Assembly (NCBI GenBank): GCA_937928195.1
Contig: CALEYZ010000010.1
Span: 1 to 34,255, forward strand
Direction: 5' to 3'
Origin: an uncultured Limnohabitans sp.
GTDB lineage: Bacteria; Pseudomonadota; Gammaproteobacteria; Burkholderiales; Burkholderiaceae_C
DNA length: 34,255 nucleotides
The notes beneath the pieces are model-generated. The model worked only from the letters and a program-made list of their open reading frames with translations. It had not been told where the DNA came from and searched no databases. This document shows, piece after piece, positions 7,457 to 15,225 of this stretch. Numbering within the stretch: position 1 is the first letter of the stretch; every line of letters starts with the position of its first letter. The position numbers and the translations under genes are program-made.

Positions 7457-7601
7457 TCTGCATTGTCCTTGGAAGTCATTCAAGCTTGCATGCTTTCTTG
7501 ACATGCATCAATACCGCCCCGCTTCAGTCTGCCTACGATGATCTCAAGGTGGTCAGCAGGCGCAACACCGCAATGCCTCCTGCCTTCATTAGGAAATGGT
7601 C

Positions 7602-7988
7602 ATGAAAAACGATCTTCAAAAAGAATCCCTTCGACAGTTGTTGCTGGCTCAAAAAGTTCAGTTGCTTGAAAAAATCAAGCAGGAGCGGGGTGGCCTGAGT
7701 GGCCGCGCAGAAGCGGCTTCAGCCCAGTTGTCTGCGGCCGAACAATCGCATGCACAAAACATGACCGAACGCGACACCGCTTTTGCCATGCAAGAACACG
7801 ATGTGGCCGAGCTCGAGGCCATTGAAGAGGCACTCGGCCGCATCGCCAAAGGCACCTACGGAATTTGTCAAGACTGTGACGTGGAAATCCCCATCACACG
7901 TTTATTGGCATTCCCTGCGGCCATGCGCTGCATTGAATGCCAAGCTGGCGCAGAAAAATTGACAGGCCCCAATGCGGCTTTGCATTGA
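7602..7988 (+). CDS. DksA/TraR-family C4 zinc-finger protein
   Basis: Proteins of this family bind the secondary channel of RNA polymerase and tune promoters, often with ppGpp, though many short members are uncharacterised. The 128-residue protein begins with a long helical stretch that could form the coiled coil (about 5-82). It then has a four-cysteine finger: C89 and C92 in CQDC, C110 and C113 in CIEC, 17 residues apart between pairs as in DksA. The acidic coiled-coil tip of DksA (DxxDxA) is not clearly matched; the nearest candidate is ERDTAFAMQEHD. This is probably a DksA-like relative rather than DksA itself. An ATG at 7596 is also in frame, but AGGA at 7591-7594 is well spaced only for the ATG at 7602. 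The next gene follows after 24 bases. Confidence 0.88.
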   Translation: MKNDLQKESLRQLLLAQKVQLLEKIKQERGGLSGRAEAASAQLSAAEQSHAQNMTERDTAFAMQEHDVAELEAIEEALGRIAKGTYGICQDCDVEIPITRLLAFPAAMRCIECQAGAEKLTGPNAALH

Positions 7989-8012
7989 TCCATTCACTTC
8001 AAGGAGTTTTCT

Positions 8013-8387
8013 GTGAGTACATTTCACGCGGTCGTATGGCTTGACCATCAAGAAGCCCACATTGCATTTTTTGACCGCGACCATGCGACAACCCAGCGCA
8101 TTCATTCCAAATCGCAACACAAACACCAAGGCAAATCAACGGACATGAGCGCCTACTTTTCTGACATCGCCAAGGCAGTCAAAGAATGCCACGAGGTCTT
8201 GCTCACCGGCCCTGGCCTCACGCGTCAACAGTTCAAAGACTGGTACCTGCAACACGCTGCCGCACTGTCCAAAATCATCGTGGACAGCATTGCCAGCGAC
8301 CACCCCACAGATGCGCAGTTGGTGGCCATGGCACGTCAGTACTTTAAAAAGTTTGACGCCATGGCGGCCGACCCCACACAGGTGTAA
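8013..8387 (+). CDS. Small eRF1/host-factor-like protein of unknown function
   Basis: This 124-residue soluble protein starts with GTG, supported by AAGGAG seven bases upstream. It opens with FHAVVWLDHQEAHIAFFD, a pattern seen in small bacterial proteins that resemble domain 3 of the peptide release factor eRF1/Pelota and are sometimes labelled translational machinery protein. A His-rich stretch follows (HSKSQHKHQGK). EVLLTGPGLTRQQFKDWYLQH and DHPTDAQLVAMARQYFKKFD form the C-terminal half. I know of no proven function. It follows the DksA-like gene by 24 bases and is probably cotranscribed, which points to a joint stress or growth-control role, but this is inference only. Confidence 0.75.
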   Translation: MSTFHAVVWLDHQEAHIAFFDRDHATTQRIHSKSQHKHQGKSTDMSAYFSDIAKAVKECHEVLLTGPGLTRQQFKDWYLQHAAALSKIIVDSIASDHPTDAQLVAMARQYFKKFDAMAADPTQV

Positions 8388-8448
8388 AACCCACTGCGGC
8401 CAAGGCTGCCGACTGCTATGCTTGGGTCATTGATCTTGTGAGTAGACG

Positions 8449-9042
8449 ATGACCCATACCTTTGCTTCGGCCACCATTTTGTTGCTGCTGATCACCGATC
8501 CGCTGGGCAACATTCCCGTATTTGTGAACAGCCTGCGAGCGGTGGCACCACACCGACGCGCGCAAGTCATTGTGCGCGAGGTGTTCATTGCCTTCAGCAT
8601 TTTGCTCACCTTCATGTTTGTGGGCGAGTCGTTTCTCAAGGCCATGAACTTGAGCGATGTGTCTTTGCAAATTGCCGGGGCTGTGGTGCTTTTTTTGATT
8701 GCCCTGCGCATGATCTTTCCACCCACCGATCGGGCCAGCAGTTTGCCGACGCGTGAACCCCTGATCGTGCCGCTGGCCATTCCAGCTTTGGCTGGGCCTT
8801 CTGCGCTGGCCACGGTGTTGCTGCTGGTCAGTCAAGCGCCCGACCGACGCCTTGAATGGGTGGGTGCACTCAGTGTCACCATGTTGGTGTGTGCGGTGGT
8901 TTTGTTGCTGGCCGAGCGGCTGCAGCGTTTGGTGGGCGACAGCGTGGTGAGTGCGTTTGAACGCTTGATGGGTTTGATCTTGGTGGCGATCTCGATTGAG
9001 ATGTTCATCCAAGGTTTGAAAGCCTTGCTCAAAACCCTTTGA
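8449..9042 (+). CDS. MarC-family integral membrane protein
   Basis: MarC/YhgN-type proteins are inner-membrane proteins with six membrane spans. Their transport substrate is not established, and the early link to antibiotic resistance was not upheld. The 197-residue product is hydrophobic throughout. The family signature ATILLLLITDPLGNIPVFV is at the N-terminus, with IAFSILLTFMFVG, VSLQIAGAVVLFLIALRMIF, a polar loop with TREPLIVPLAIPALAGPSAL, then VTMLVCAVVLLLAE and LMGLILVAISIEMFIQGL. The repeated pattern around DPLGNIP and IPALAGP marks the inverted two-fold repeat. Length is normal. The ATG has only a weak ribosome binding site. The last codons form one arm of a terminator-like hairpin. 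Confidence 0.88.
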   Translation: MTHTFASATILLLLITDPLGNIPVFVNSLRAVAPHRRAQVIVREVFIAFSILLTFMFVGESFLKAMNLSDVSLQIAGAVVLFLIALRMIFPPTDRASSLPTREPLIVPLAIPALAGPSALATVLLLVSQAPDRRLEWVGALSVTMLVCAVVLLLAERLQRLVGDSVVSAFERLMGLILVAISIEMFIQGLKALLKTL

Positions 9043-9049
9043 GCAAGGC
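9022..9049. terminator. Terminator-like hairpin over the marC-type stop codon
   Basis: GCCTTGCTCAAA (9022-9033) is perfectly complementary to TTTGAGCAAGGC (9038-9049) with a four-base loop. The TGA stop (9040-9042) lies in the second arm. The hairpin lies between two convergent genes and may end transcription from both sides. On the minus strand it is followed by TTTCAAACCTT, a short T-rich tail. On the plus strand the tail is weak. Confidence 0.55.
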
Positions 9050-9066
9050 CTGTCACACCTTGAAAC

Positions 9067-10077
9067 TCAGGGCGTGAGGGGCGTGATTTGCTGGTCAATG
9101 GCGCCAAACACGCTTTGACCATCTTTGCCCTTCATCTCAATGCGAATGGTGTCGCCAAATTTCATGAAATCGGTGCTGGGCTTGCCATCCAAAATGGTTT
9201 CAATGGCGCGCTTCTCTGCAATGCAGCTGTAGCCTTTGGCCCACTCGGGTTTGCCCTTCACTTCCACGCTCTTGTTGCTGACCGTGCCGCTGCCCACAAT
9301 GGAGCCCGCGCGCACATTGCGTGTTTTGGCAATGTGCGCAATCAGTTGACCGAAGTGGAAGGTCATCTCGGGACCCGCTTCGCACATGCCCACTTTGCGG
9401 CCATTCCAAGTTGACTGCATGGTGAGGTGCAAACGGCCTTGTTCCCATGCGTCGCCGAACTCATCCAAAGTCACAGCCACAGGGCTGAATGCGGTGGCGG
9501 GTTTACTTTGGAAGAAACCAAAGCCTTTGGCCAATTCGTTGGGGATGAGGTTGCGCAAACTGACGTCGTTGGCCAGCATCACGAGGCGAATGCCATCCAG
9601 TGCGTTTTCTGGCGTAGCCCCCATGGGGACGTCCCCGGTGATGACGGCAATTTCAGCTTCAAAATCAATGCCAAAAGCTTCGTCCCGGCACACCACTGGA
9701 TCGCAAGGACCGATGAAGTCATCGCTGCCACCTTGGTACATGAGGGGGTCGTTGTAAAAGCTTTGAGGCACTTCCGAATTGCGTGATGCACGCACCAATT
9801 CGACGTGATTCAAATAAGCCGAACCATCCGCCCACTGATAGGCGCGCGGCAGCGGTGCCATGCACTGCTTCGGGTCAAATGGAAACGCATGGCGCGCTTT
9901 GCCTGAATTCAGGGTTTGGTAAAGGTCTTCCAGTTGGGGCGCCAGAAAATTCCAGTCGTCCAGCACCTGCTGCATGCGCTGTGCAATGCCAGTCGCATAA
10001 TGCGCTGTGCTCAGGTCGCGGGATACCACGACCAATTGACCATCACGTGATCCGTCTTTGTAGGTAGCTAATTTCAT
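9067..10077 (-). CDS. Fumarylacetoacetate hydrolase family protein
   Basis: FAH-fold enzymes use a divalent metal to hydrolyse or decarboxylate beta-diketo or enol acids. The 336-residue protein has an N-terminal domain (1-100) with MKLATYKDGSRDGQLVVVSR and MAPLPRAYQWADGSAYLNHV. The catalytic domain carries metal ligands E140 and E142 in GIDFEAEIAVITGDVP and D171 in LANDVSLRNL. SIVGSGTVSN and FGDTIRIEM complete the fold. The long N-terminal domain resembles true fumarylacetoacetases more than the shorter HpaG/HpaH proteins of this window. The final step of tyrosine or homogentisate breakdown is possible, but no homogentisate dioxygenase gene lies nearby. The frame is open to 10119; the start at 10077 is chosen because MKLATYKDG begins the conserved region. 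Confidence 0.87.
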   Translation of the reverse strand: MKLATYKDGSRDGQLVVVSRDLSTAHYATGIAQRMQQVLDDWNFLAPQLEDLYQTLNSGKARHAFPFDPKQCMAPLPRAYQWADGSAYLNHVELVRASRNSEVPQSFYNDPLMYQGGSDDFIGPCDPVVCRDEAFGIDFEAEIAVITGDVPMGATPENALDGIRLVMLANDVSLRNLIPNELAKGFGFFQSKPATAFSPVAVTLDEFGDAWEQGRLHLTMQSTWNGRKVGMCEAGPEMTFHFGQLIAHIAKTRNVRAGSIVGSGTVSNKSVEVKGKPEWAKGYSCIAEKRAIETILDGKPSTDFMKFGDTIRIEMKGKDGQSVFGAIDQQITPLTP

Positions 10078-10247
10078 GGTGGGTCTCGAAATTGGTTTGA
10101 AATTGAAGGCTTGAATCACTGACGTGAAACATTTGCAATGGATTCAAAGCCATACTTCAGTTTAACCAATCTGCGCGGCCCTAGAATTTCACAAACTCCG
10201 CCATTTTTCCAGCTGTTGTTTCGCCCCCCTCATTGACACCTTTTGAC

Positions 10248-11375
10248 ATGCCCGTTGCCACTGCCGTCACCACCCTGCCCAGACGCCAGCAATTGCTGGT
10301 TTTGGGCCTAGGGGTGGCCGCTTTGCATGTGGCACTGCTGCTCTCTTCGGGCACCGATTTGTGGCGTTTGCACTCGGCATCACACAAACTGGCGCCACTG
10401 CAAACACGCGTCCTCAGTTCAGAAAGCGCCAGCCCTGCCAAGCCTGCCGTGGAAAAACCACCCGTTGTGGTTCGCCCATTGAAGCGCGCCCCCACACATG
10501 AAGTGACGGCTCACAGTCAAACTGCCCCAGACAGGGGAATGCAAGCCTTAGCCTCAGCCGCACTTCCTGCACCCCAAGACGATGTCACTGAGCCAACAGG
10601 GGGCATGGCAGAAACACCCGCTACAACAACTGCGCCAAGCAGCTTGCCCGTCACCAGTGAACCAGTCACCCAGCCTGGCAGTGCGATGTCCAACGCCCAA
10701 GTGGCCAAAGTCGGCAACTTCCCCGACAACGTTCAAATCAACTACAAGTTAAGCGGGCAAGAGCGGGGATTGAATTACTACGCTTCCGGCACACTCAAAT
10801 GGCAGCTCAAAGCAGGGCCCACCTTGCCCCGAGCCTACGAAGCCGAGTTGCGCGTCAAGGCATTTTTAGTGGGCAGCCGCATTTGGCGCAGTGTGGGCAT
10901 GCTCAATGAGGGGGGGCTGTCACCTACACGTTACTCAGACACTGCCCGCAGCGAACGTGCCGCCCACTTTGAGACAGACTCACAAAAAATCAGTTTCAGT
11001 GGCAATTTACCCAGCGCGCCTTTGCTGCCCGGTGCGCAAGATCAGGTGAGTTTGTTCATCCAAATGGCCGCCACAGTGTCTGCGCAAAGTTTCAAACCTG
11101 GCGCCGAGTTGACAGTGCAAACCGCTACCGCACGCGACGCCGCCAATTGGACGCTCACTTACAAAGCCGATGAGTTCATCGAAGTCAATGGCGAGCGAAT
11201 CGAGGCACAGCGTTGGGTCTGTTTGCCGCGTGGCAAATTCGACAGTCAAATTGAAATGTGGTTGGCCAAAGGCATCGGCGGCCTGCCCGCTCGCATCAAA
11301 ATTACCCAAGTCTCGGGCAATTTCATTGACATGGAAATGCGCGGCTCAGAAGTGCTACCGGCCTTGGTTGATTGA
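10248..11375 (+). CDS. DUF3108-domain protein with N-terminal membrane anchor
   Basis: This 375-residue protein of unknown function has a short basic N-terminus (LPRRQQ) and one hydrophobic segment at about residues 15-33 (LLVLGLGVAALHVALLL). That fits a membrane anchor or uncleaved signal. A Pro/Ala/Thr/Ser-rich stretch of about 110 residues follows, then a compact C-terminal domain from about residue 155: NVQINYKLSGQERGLNYYASGTLKW, RVKAFLVGSRIWRS and FDSQIEMWLAKGIGGLPARIKI. The domain matches the DUF3108 pattern of periplasmic beta-rich proteins. The anchor plus Pro-rich linker suggests it spans the periplasm. The ATG at 10248 is preferred over an upstream in-frame TTG at 10233; neither has a clear ribosome binding site. 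No functional partner is evident. Confidence 0.75.
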   Translation: MPVATAVTTLPRRQQLLVLGLGVAALHVALLLSSGTDLWRLHSASHKLAPLQTRVLSSESASPAKPAVEKPPVVVRPLKRAPTHEVTAHSQTAPDRGMQALASAALPAPQDDVTEPTGGMAETPATTTAPSSLPVTSEPVTQPGSAMSNAQVAKVGNFPDNVQINYKLSGQERGLNYYASGTLKWQLKAGPTLPRAYEAELRVKAFLVGSRIWRSVGMLNEGGLSPTRYSDTARSERAAHFETDSQKISFSGNLPSAPLLPGAQDQVSLFIQMAATVSAQSFKPGAELTVQTATARDAANWTLTYKADEFIEVNGERIEAQRWVCLPRGKFDSQIEMWLAKGIGGLPARIKITQVSGNFIDMEMRGSEVLPALVD

Positions 11376-11448
11376 GTCTTTTTGCAGGGCTTGAAAAAAA
11401 ATAAGCAGGCCCTATCTATTTGAGACAGACTTAAGACAGAATGTCACC

Positions 11449-11730
11449 ATGAACTTGTTGTACGAATCCGAATCTTTCGCCGTCATGCATGTGTTGGCCA
11501 ACGACACGGGCGAAGAAAGCGCAACGCCCAAAGCCCCCACACTGGAGCGCCACGGCTTTGAAATTGTCGACAAGCGTTCAGGCAAAGAAGTCTATTTGGA
11601 TGGCTCCTGGGCCGAGATGTTCCAAATGCACATTCAAGCGTGGCAACTCAACACGCCCACCCAAGAAGAAGTTGAAGACACCTTGGAACAGTACACAGGC
11701 TTGGCACAGCAGCCTGTCGTGGTTCACTGA
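11449..11730 (+). CDS. DUF3567-family small protein
   Basis: This 93-residue acidic protein resembles the DUF3567 family found in Burkholderiales. It begins MNLLYESESFAVMHVLAND and contains RHGFEIVDKRSGKEVYLDG followed by SWAEMFQMHIQAWQLNTPTQ, which is the conserved core. It has no signal peptide, membrane segment or cysteine, so it is probably cytoplasmic. The function is unknown. The leader contains two AGACAGA direct repeats 11 bases apart (11423 and 11434). Its last seven bases overlap the 3' end of the convergent AbrB-type membrane gene. Confidence 0.75.
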   Translation: MNLLYESESFAVMHVLANDTGEESATPKAPTLERHGFEIVDKRSGKEVYLDGSWAEMFQMHIQAWQLNTPTQEEVEDTLEQYTGLAQQPVVVH

Positions 11731-12827
11731 GCCTGGCTGTCGGGCGTCTCTGACACGGCGACCCACTGGTACAACGGCGCCACAATCAACAGCACCGCAA
11801 TCAAACGGCACACTTGAAACGCCGTCACCACGGGTGCGCCCAACTCCAACACTTTGGCAGTGATGGCCATTTCGGCAATGCCGCCCGGTGACGTTCCCAA
11901 AATCATGGTGGCAGGATGCAAATCGGTGCCCCATGCCAAGACCCAACCAAACAGCCCCGAGGCTGCGATCATGCCCAAGGTACCGATGGCCACCGACAAC
12001 AACCATTTGGGGGCCGTGCGCACAAACTCTCGCTTGAAACGAACACCCAAACTGATGCCAATGAACAGCTGCGCCATGTTGGACATTTCAGAGGAAACCG
12101 CGGTCCATTGAACACCACTCAGGGTCAGGCCCATGGCCACCAACAAGGGCCCCATGAACCAAGGGTTGTTGCGTTTGATGGCGCTCATGAACAGCGCGCC
12201 AGCACCTGTGGCCATGGCCAAATAAAAAATCCCTGGCCATTGCAACAAACGCGGCCCCGGCAACAGACTGCTGTTGACATGCAAGCCCCAATGCGACTGA
12301 AACCACTGCATGCCAAAGGGCAAGCACACCACCACCATCACCAAGCGCAGACTGTGCGAAGCCGCCACCAAATCGGTTCGCGCGTGGTTGCGATCTGCCA
12401 ACAGGGCCATCTCTGAAGCGCCGCCAATAGCGCCTGCAAAATACGTGGTGGCGCGCAAGTCGCGCGCAGACAGTTCGGGCAAGTCAGCCGCACTGCGATG
12501 ATGCAACCACAGGCCAAAACCAAACCCTAAGGCCAGCGCCCAAACAATGCCAAGCACAATGGCCCACCACAGGCTGACGACCAACTGCCCCACTTCGGCC
12601 GTGAAATACAGTCCCAACGCCGCACCAATGACCCACTGACCCACATTGCGCAAAAGCGCCGAGCTGCGCGTTGGCGCACCCGCAATCGAGCAAGCCGCCA
12701 CACCCAACAAAGGGCCCAGCATCCAAGGGATGGGCGTGCGAAGCCATCGGCACAACAGTGCCGCGGCCACAGCCACCAACAAGGTCAGGGCGATTTGGAA
12801 AAAATGAGGCAAAGGGCGCAACAGCAA
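11724..12827 (-). CDS. AbrB-family (AbrB_dup) integral membrane protein
   Basis: This 367-residue hydrophobic protein belongs to the family called AbrB or putative ammonia monooxygenase, here a membrane protein unrelated to the DNA-binding AbrB of Bacillus. It has two copies of the family repeat. The first has LLCRWLRTPIPWMLGPLLGV and VGQWVIGAALGLYFT. The second has NNPWFMGPLLVAMGLTLSG and MAQLFIGISLGVRFKREFV. GTSPGGIAEMAITAKVLELGAPVVTAF closes the second half and is echoed by AGAIGGASEMALLAD in the first. About ten membrane spans are likely; transport is suspected but unproven. No ATG is near the first membrane segment, so the start is a TTG at 12827 behind GAGGTGA. It follows the aminotransferase gene by 44 bases on the same strand. 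Confidence 0.82.
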   Translation of the reverse strand: MLLRPLPHFFQIALTLLVAVAAALLCRWLRTPIPWMLGPLLGVAACSIAGAPTRSSALLRNVGQWVIGAALGLYFTAEVGQLVVSLWWAIVLGIVWALALGFGFGLWLHHRSAADLPELSARDLRATTYFAGAIGGASEMALLADRNHARTDLVAASHSLRLVMVVVCLPFGMQWFQSHWGLHVNSSLLPGPRLLQWPGIFYLAMATGAGALFMSAIKRNNPWFMGPLLVAMGLTLSGVQWTAVSSEMSNMAQLFIGISLGVRFKREFVRTAPKWLLSVAIGTLGMIAASGLFGWVLAWGTDLHPATMILGTSPGGIAEMAITAKVLELGAPVVTAFQVCRLIAVLLIVAPLYQWVAVSETPDSQAQ

Positions 12828-12871
12828 CTCACCTCTTGCTGTGCGCAGTTTTGCAACAAGCCGTCACGGCT

Positions 12872-14233
12872 TCAAGCATGCTTGCGAATGCTGTCGGCCA
12901 GGACGTTCACCATGGTGTCGATGTGTTCTTTTTCAACAATGTAGGGTGGGCAGAGCACCAAGTTTTCACCCGCGGCACGTACCAAAACGCCCTTGTTGTA
13001 GCAGTCCAAAAAGATGTCGTACGCACGCTTACCAGGTGCACCCGCAATGGAGGCCAACTCCACAGCGCCGGCCAAGCCCAAACTGCGAATGCCAATCACG
13101 TTGGGCAAGCCCTTCAAGGCGCTGTGCATGGCATCGCCCAGCACGGGGCCCATTTGGCCAGCACGCTCAAAGAGCTTTTCTTCTTTGAGCAATTTCAGGG
13201 TGGCAATGGCCGCTGCGCAAGACACAGGGTGACCGGAATAGGTGTAGCCATGGAAAAACTCAATCACGTGATCGGGCGTGTTGGCATTCATCATGGCGTC
13301 GTAAATGAAATCACGACAGACCACGCCACCCAAAGGAATCACACCATTGGTGACGCATTTGGCAAAGTTGAGCATGTCGGGCACGACGCCGTAATAGTCA
13401 GCGCCAAAGTTGGTGCCCATGCGGCCAAAGCCCGTGATCACTTCGTCAAAAATAAGCAGAATGCCGTGCTTGTCGCAAATTTCACGCAAACGCTTCAGGT
13501 AACCCTTGGGTGGCAAATACCAACCGGCTGAACCCGCCACGGGTTCCACAATGATGGCGGCCACGTTGCTGGGGTCGTGCAAGGCCAAGATGCGGCCTTC
13601 CAATTCCAACAAGGGGTCTTCTTGCCACACCGGCTCTTCGTTGTGAATGTAGGCATGGTTGACGGGGTCGTGGATGAAGCGCATGTGGTCCACGCGGGGC
13701 AACAACTGCGCACCGTAGACTTTGCGGTTGGCCGGCAAGCCACCCACGCTCATGCCGCCAAAGTTCACGCCGTGATAGCCTTTTTCACGACCAATGAACA
13801 CATTGCGATGGCCTTCGCCGCGAGCACGGTGATAGGCCAAGGCCACTTTCAAGGAGGTGTCCGCAGCTTCTGAGCCAGAATTGCAAAACAACACTTTGTT
13901 GAGGTCACCGGGGCACAGATCGGCAATCATTTGGGCCGCTTCAAAGGCCTGGTCGTTGCTGATTTGGAAGGCCGTGGCGTAGTCCAGGGTGTCCAGTTGC
14001 TTTTTGATGGCCTCGGCAATGGGCTTGCGGTTGTGCCCCGCGCCCACGCACCACAAGCTGGAAATACCGTCGATGACCTGGCGGCCGTCGTGGGTGGTGA
14101 AGTGCATGCCCTCGGCTGCGACAAAAATGCGCGGCACTTGCTTGAAATGGCGGTTGGCCGTGAACGGCAACCACTGATGGTCCATGTTGAAGGCGGTGGC
14201 GCCTGCAGGCTGCTGGTTTTGGGGAGAAGACAT
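12872..14233 (-). CDS. Class III (omega-amino acid:pyruvate type) aminotransferase
   Basis: This pyridoxal-phosphate enzyme moves the amino group of a non-alpha amine, such as beta-alanine, to pyruvate or another keto acid. The 453-residue product shows the fold-type I class III features. NSGSEAADTSLKVALAYHRA (118-137) contacts the cofactor phosphate. GYHGVNFGGMSVGG follows at 152-165. IFDEVITGFGRMG (261-273) holds the pyridine-nitrogen Asp, D263. The Schiff-base lysine is K292 in FAKCVTNGVIPLGGV. HGYTYSGHPVSCAAA matches omega-amino acid:pyruvate aminotransferases. Its amino donor cannot be fixed from sequence. The start at 14233 is backed by GAGGTGA about five bases upstream. It heads a two-gene unit with the AbrB-type membrane protein and diverges from purU. 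Confidence 0.88.
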   Translation of the reverse strand: MSSPQNQQPAGATAFNMDHQWLPFTANRHFKQVPRIFVAAEGMHFTTHDGRQVIDGISSLWCVGAGHNRKPIAEAIKKQLDTLDYATAFQISNDQAFEAAQMIADLCPGDLNKVLFCNSGSEAADTSLKVALAYHRARGEGHRNVFIGREKGYHGVNFGGMSVGGLPANRKVYGAQLLPRVDHMRFIHDPVNHAYIHNEEPVWQEDPLLELEGRILALHDPSNVAAIIVEPVAGSAGWYLPPKGYLKRLREICDKHGILLIFDEVITGFGRMGTNFGADYYGVVPDMLNFAKCVTNGVIPLGGVVCRDFIYDAMMNANTPDHVIEFFHGYTYSGHPVSCAAAIATLKLLKEEKLFERAGQMGPVLGDAMHSALKGLPNVIGIRSLGLAGAVELASIAGAPGKRAYDIFLDCYNKGVLVRAAGENLVLCPPYIVEKEHIDTMVNVLADSIRKHA

Positions 14234-14334
14234 GGGATCACCTCGCTGCCCCAAAGGGGCTGAAAATTCAACAAGTGACCAGTGTAAACCCGTCAAAGCT
14301 TAAGTTTTGGCAAAGTCGCCCTGTCCCTGCGACA

Positions 14335-15192
14335 ATGTCGCCCATGAATCACGCATTTATTCTCACGCTATCCTGCCCCGACAGAACGGGCATCGTGCAC
14401 GCTGTGTCAGGTTTTTTGCTGGAACGCGGCGGCAACATTGAAGAAGCCGCGCAATACAACGACCATGACACCGGTCTGTTTTTCATGCGCGTGCAATTTG
14501 CATGCGACCAAGTGTCAGAAGCCGACTTGCGCACCCAGCTGACCAGCTTTGCAGCCCCCTTCCAAATGACATGGAACCTGCACAGCACCACGCAACCCAT
14601 GCGCACGGTCATCTTGGTCAGCAAAGAAGGCCATTGCCTGAACGACTTGCTGTTTCGCTGGAAAAGCGGTTTGCTGCCCATCGACATTCGGGCCATTGTG
14701 AGCAACCACCGCGAGTTTTACCAATTGGCGGCCAGCTACAACGTGCCCTTCCACCACATCCCCGTGACGGCGGCCAACAAAGCCGAGGCCGAAGCCAAGC
14801 AGTTTGAAGTGATTCAAGCGGAAGGCGCAGAGTTGGTGGTGCTGGCGCGTTACATGCAAATTTTGTCGGACGACTTGTGCCGCAAACTTTCCGGCCGTGC
14901 CATCAACATTCACCACTCGTTCTTGCCCAGCTTCAAAGGTGCCAAGCCTTATTACCAAGCGCACGACCGCGGCGTCAAACTGATTGGTGCCACAGCGCAC
15001 TACGTCACGGCAGACTTGGACGAAGGCCCCATCATTGAACAAGACGTGGCGCGTGTGGACCATTCCAAAACAGTGGAAGACCTCACCACCCAAGGACGCG
15101 ACACCGAAAGCCAAGTGTTGGCCCGTGCCGTCAAATGGCACAGCGAACACCGCGTGCTGTTGAACGGCCACAAAACGGTGATCTTCAAATAA
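14335..15192 (+). CDS. purU: Formyltetrahydrofolate deformylase PurU
   Basis: PurU hydrolyses 10-formyltetrahydrofolate to formate and tetrahydrofolate, balancing the one-carbon pool and supplying formate to PurT. The 285-residue product has an N-terminal ACT domain (about 5-85; ILTLSCPDRTGIVHAVSGFL). A formyltransferase-like domain follows at about 88-285. The catalytic triad of the GART family is visible: N191 and H193 in INIHHSFLPSF, and D229 in TADLDEGPIIEQD. VVLARYMQILSDDL is also typical. Length agrees with E. coli PurU (280). ATG codons at 14335 and 14344 are both possible; no clear ribosome binding site separates them. The gene diverges from the aminotransferase gene and runs into the flavoprotein gene. 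Confidence 0.95.
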   Translation: MSPMNHAFILTLSCPDRTGIVHAVSGFLLERGGNIEEAAQYNDHDTGLFFMRVQFACDQVSEADLRTQLTSFAAPFQMTWNLHSTTQPMRTVILVSKEGHCLNDLLFRWKSGLLPIDIRAIVSNHREFYQLAASYNVPFHHIPVTAANKAEAEAKQFEVIQAEGAELVVLARYMQILSDDLCRKLSGRAINIHHSFLPSFKGAKPYYQAHDRGVKLIGATAHYVTADLDEGPIIEQDVARVDHSKTVEDLTTQGRDTESQVLARAVKWHSEHRVLLNGHKTVIFK

Positions 15193-15225
15193 GTCTGATT
15201 GTCATTTGCGCTTGAAAGCTTTGCC

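Noticed and set aside
7487..7507. GCATG/CATGC inverted repeat and a TTGACA between the crotonase and DksA-like genes
   Set aside because: No -10 box follows TTGACA at a proper distance, and the five-base arms are too short to support a site.
11423..11440. Two AGACAGA direct repeats upstream of the DUF3567 gene
   Set aside because: Seven bases repeated once can arise by chance; mentioned with the gene but not treated as an operator.
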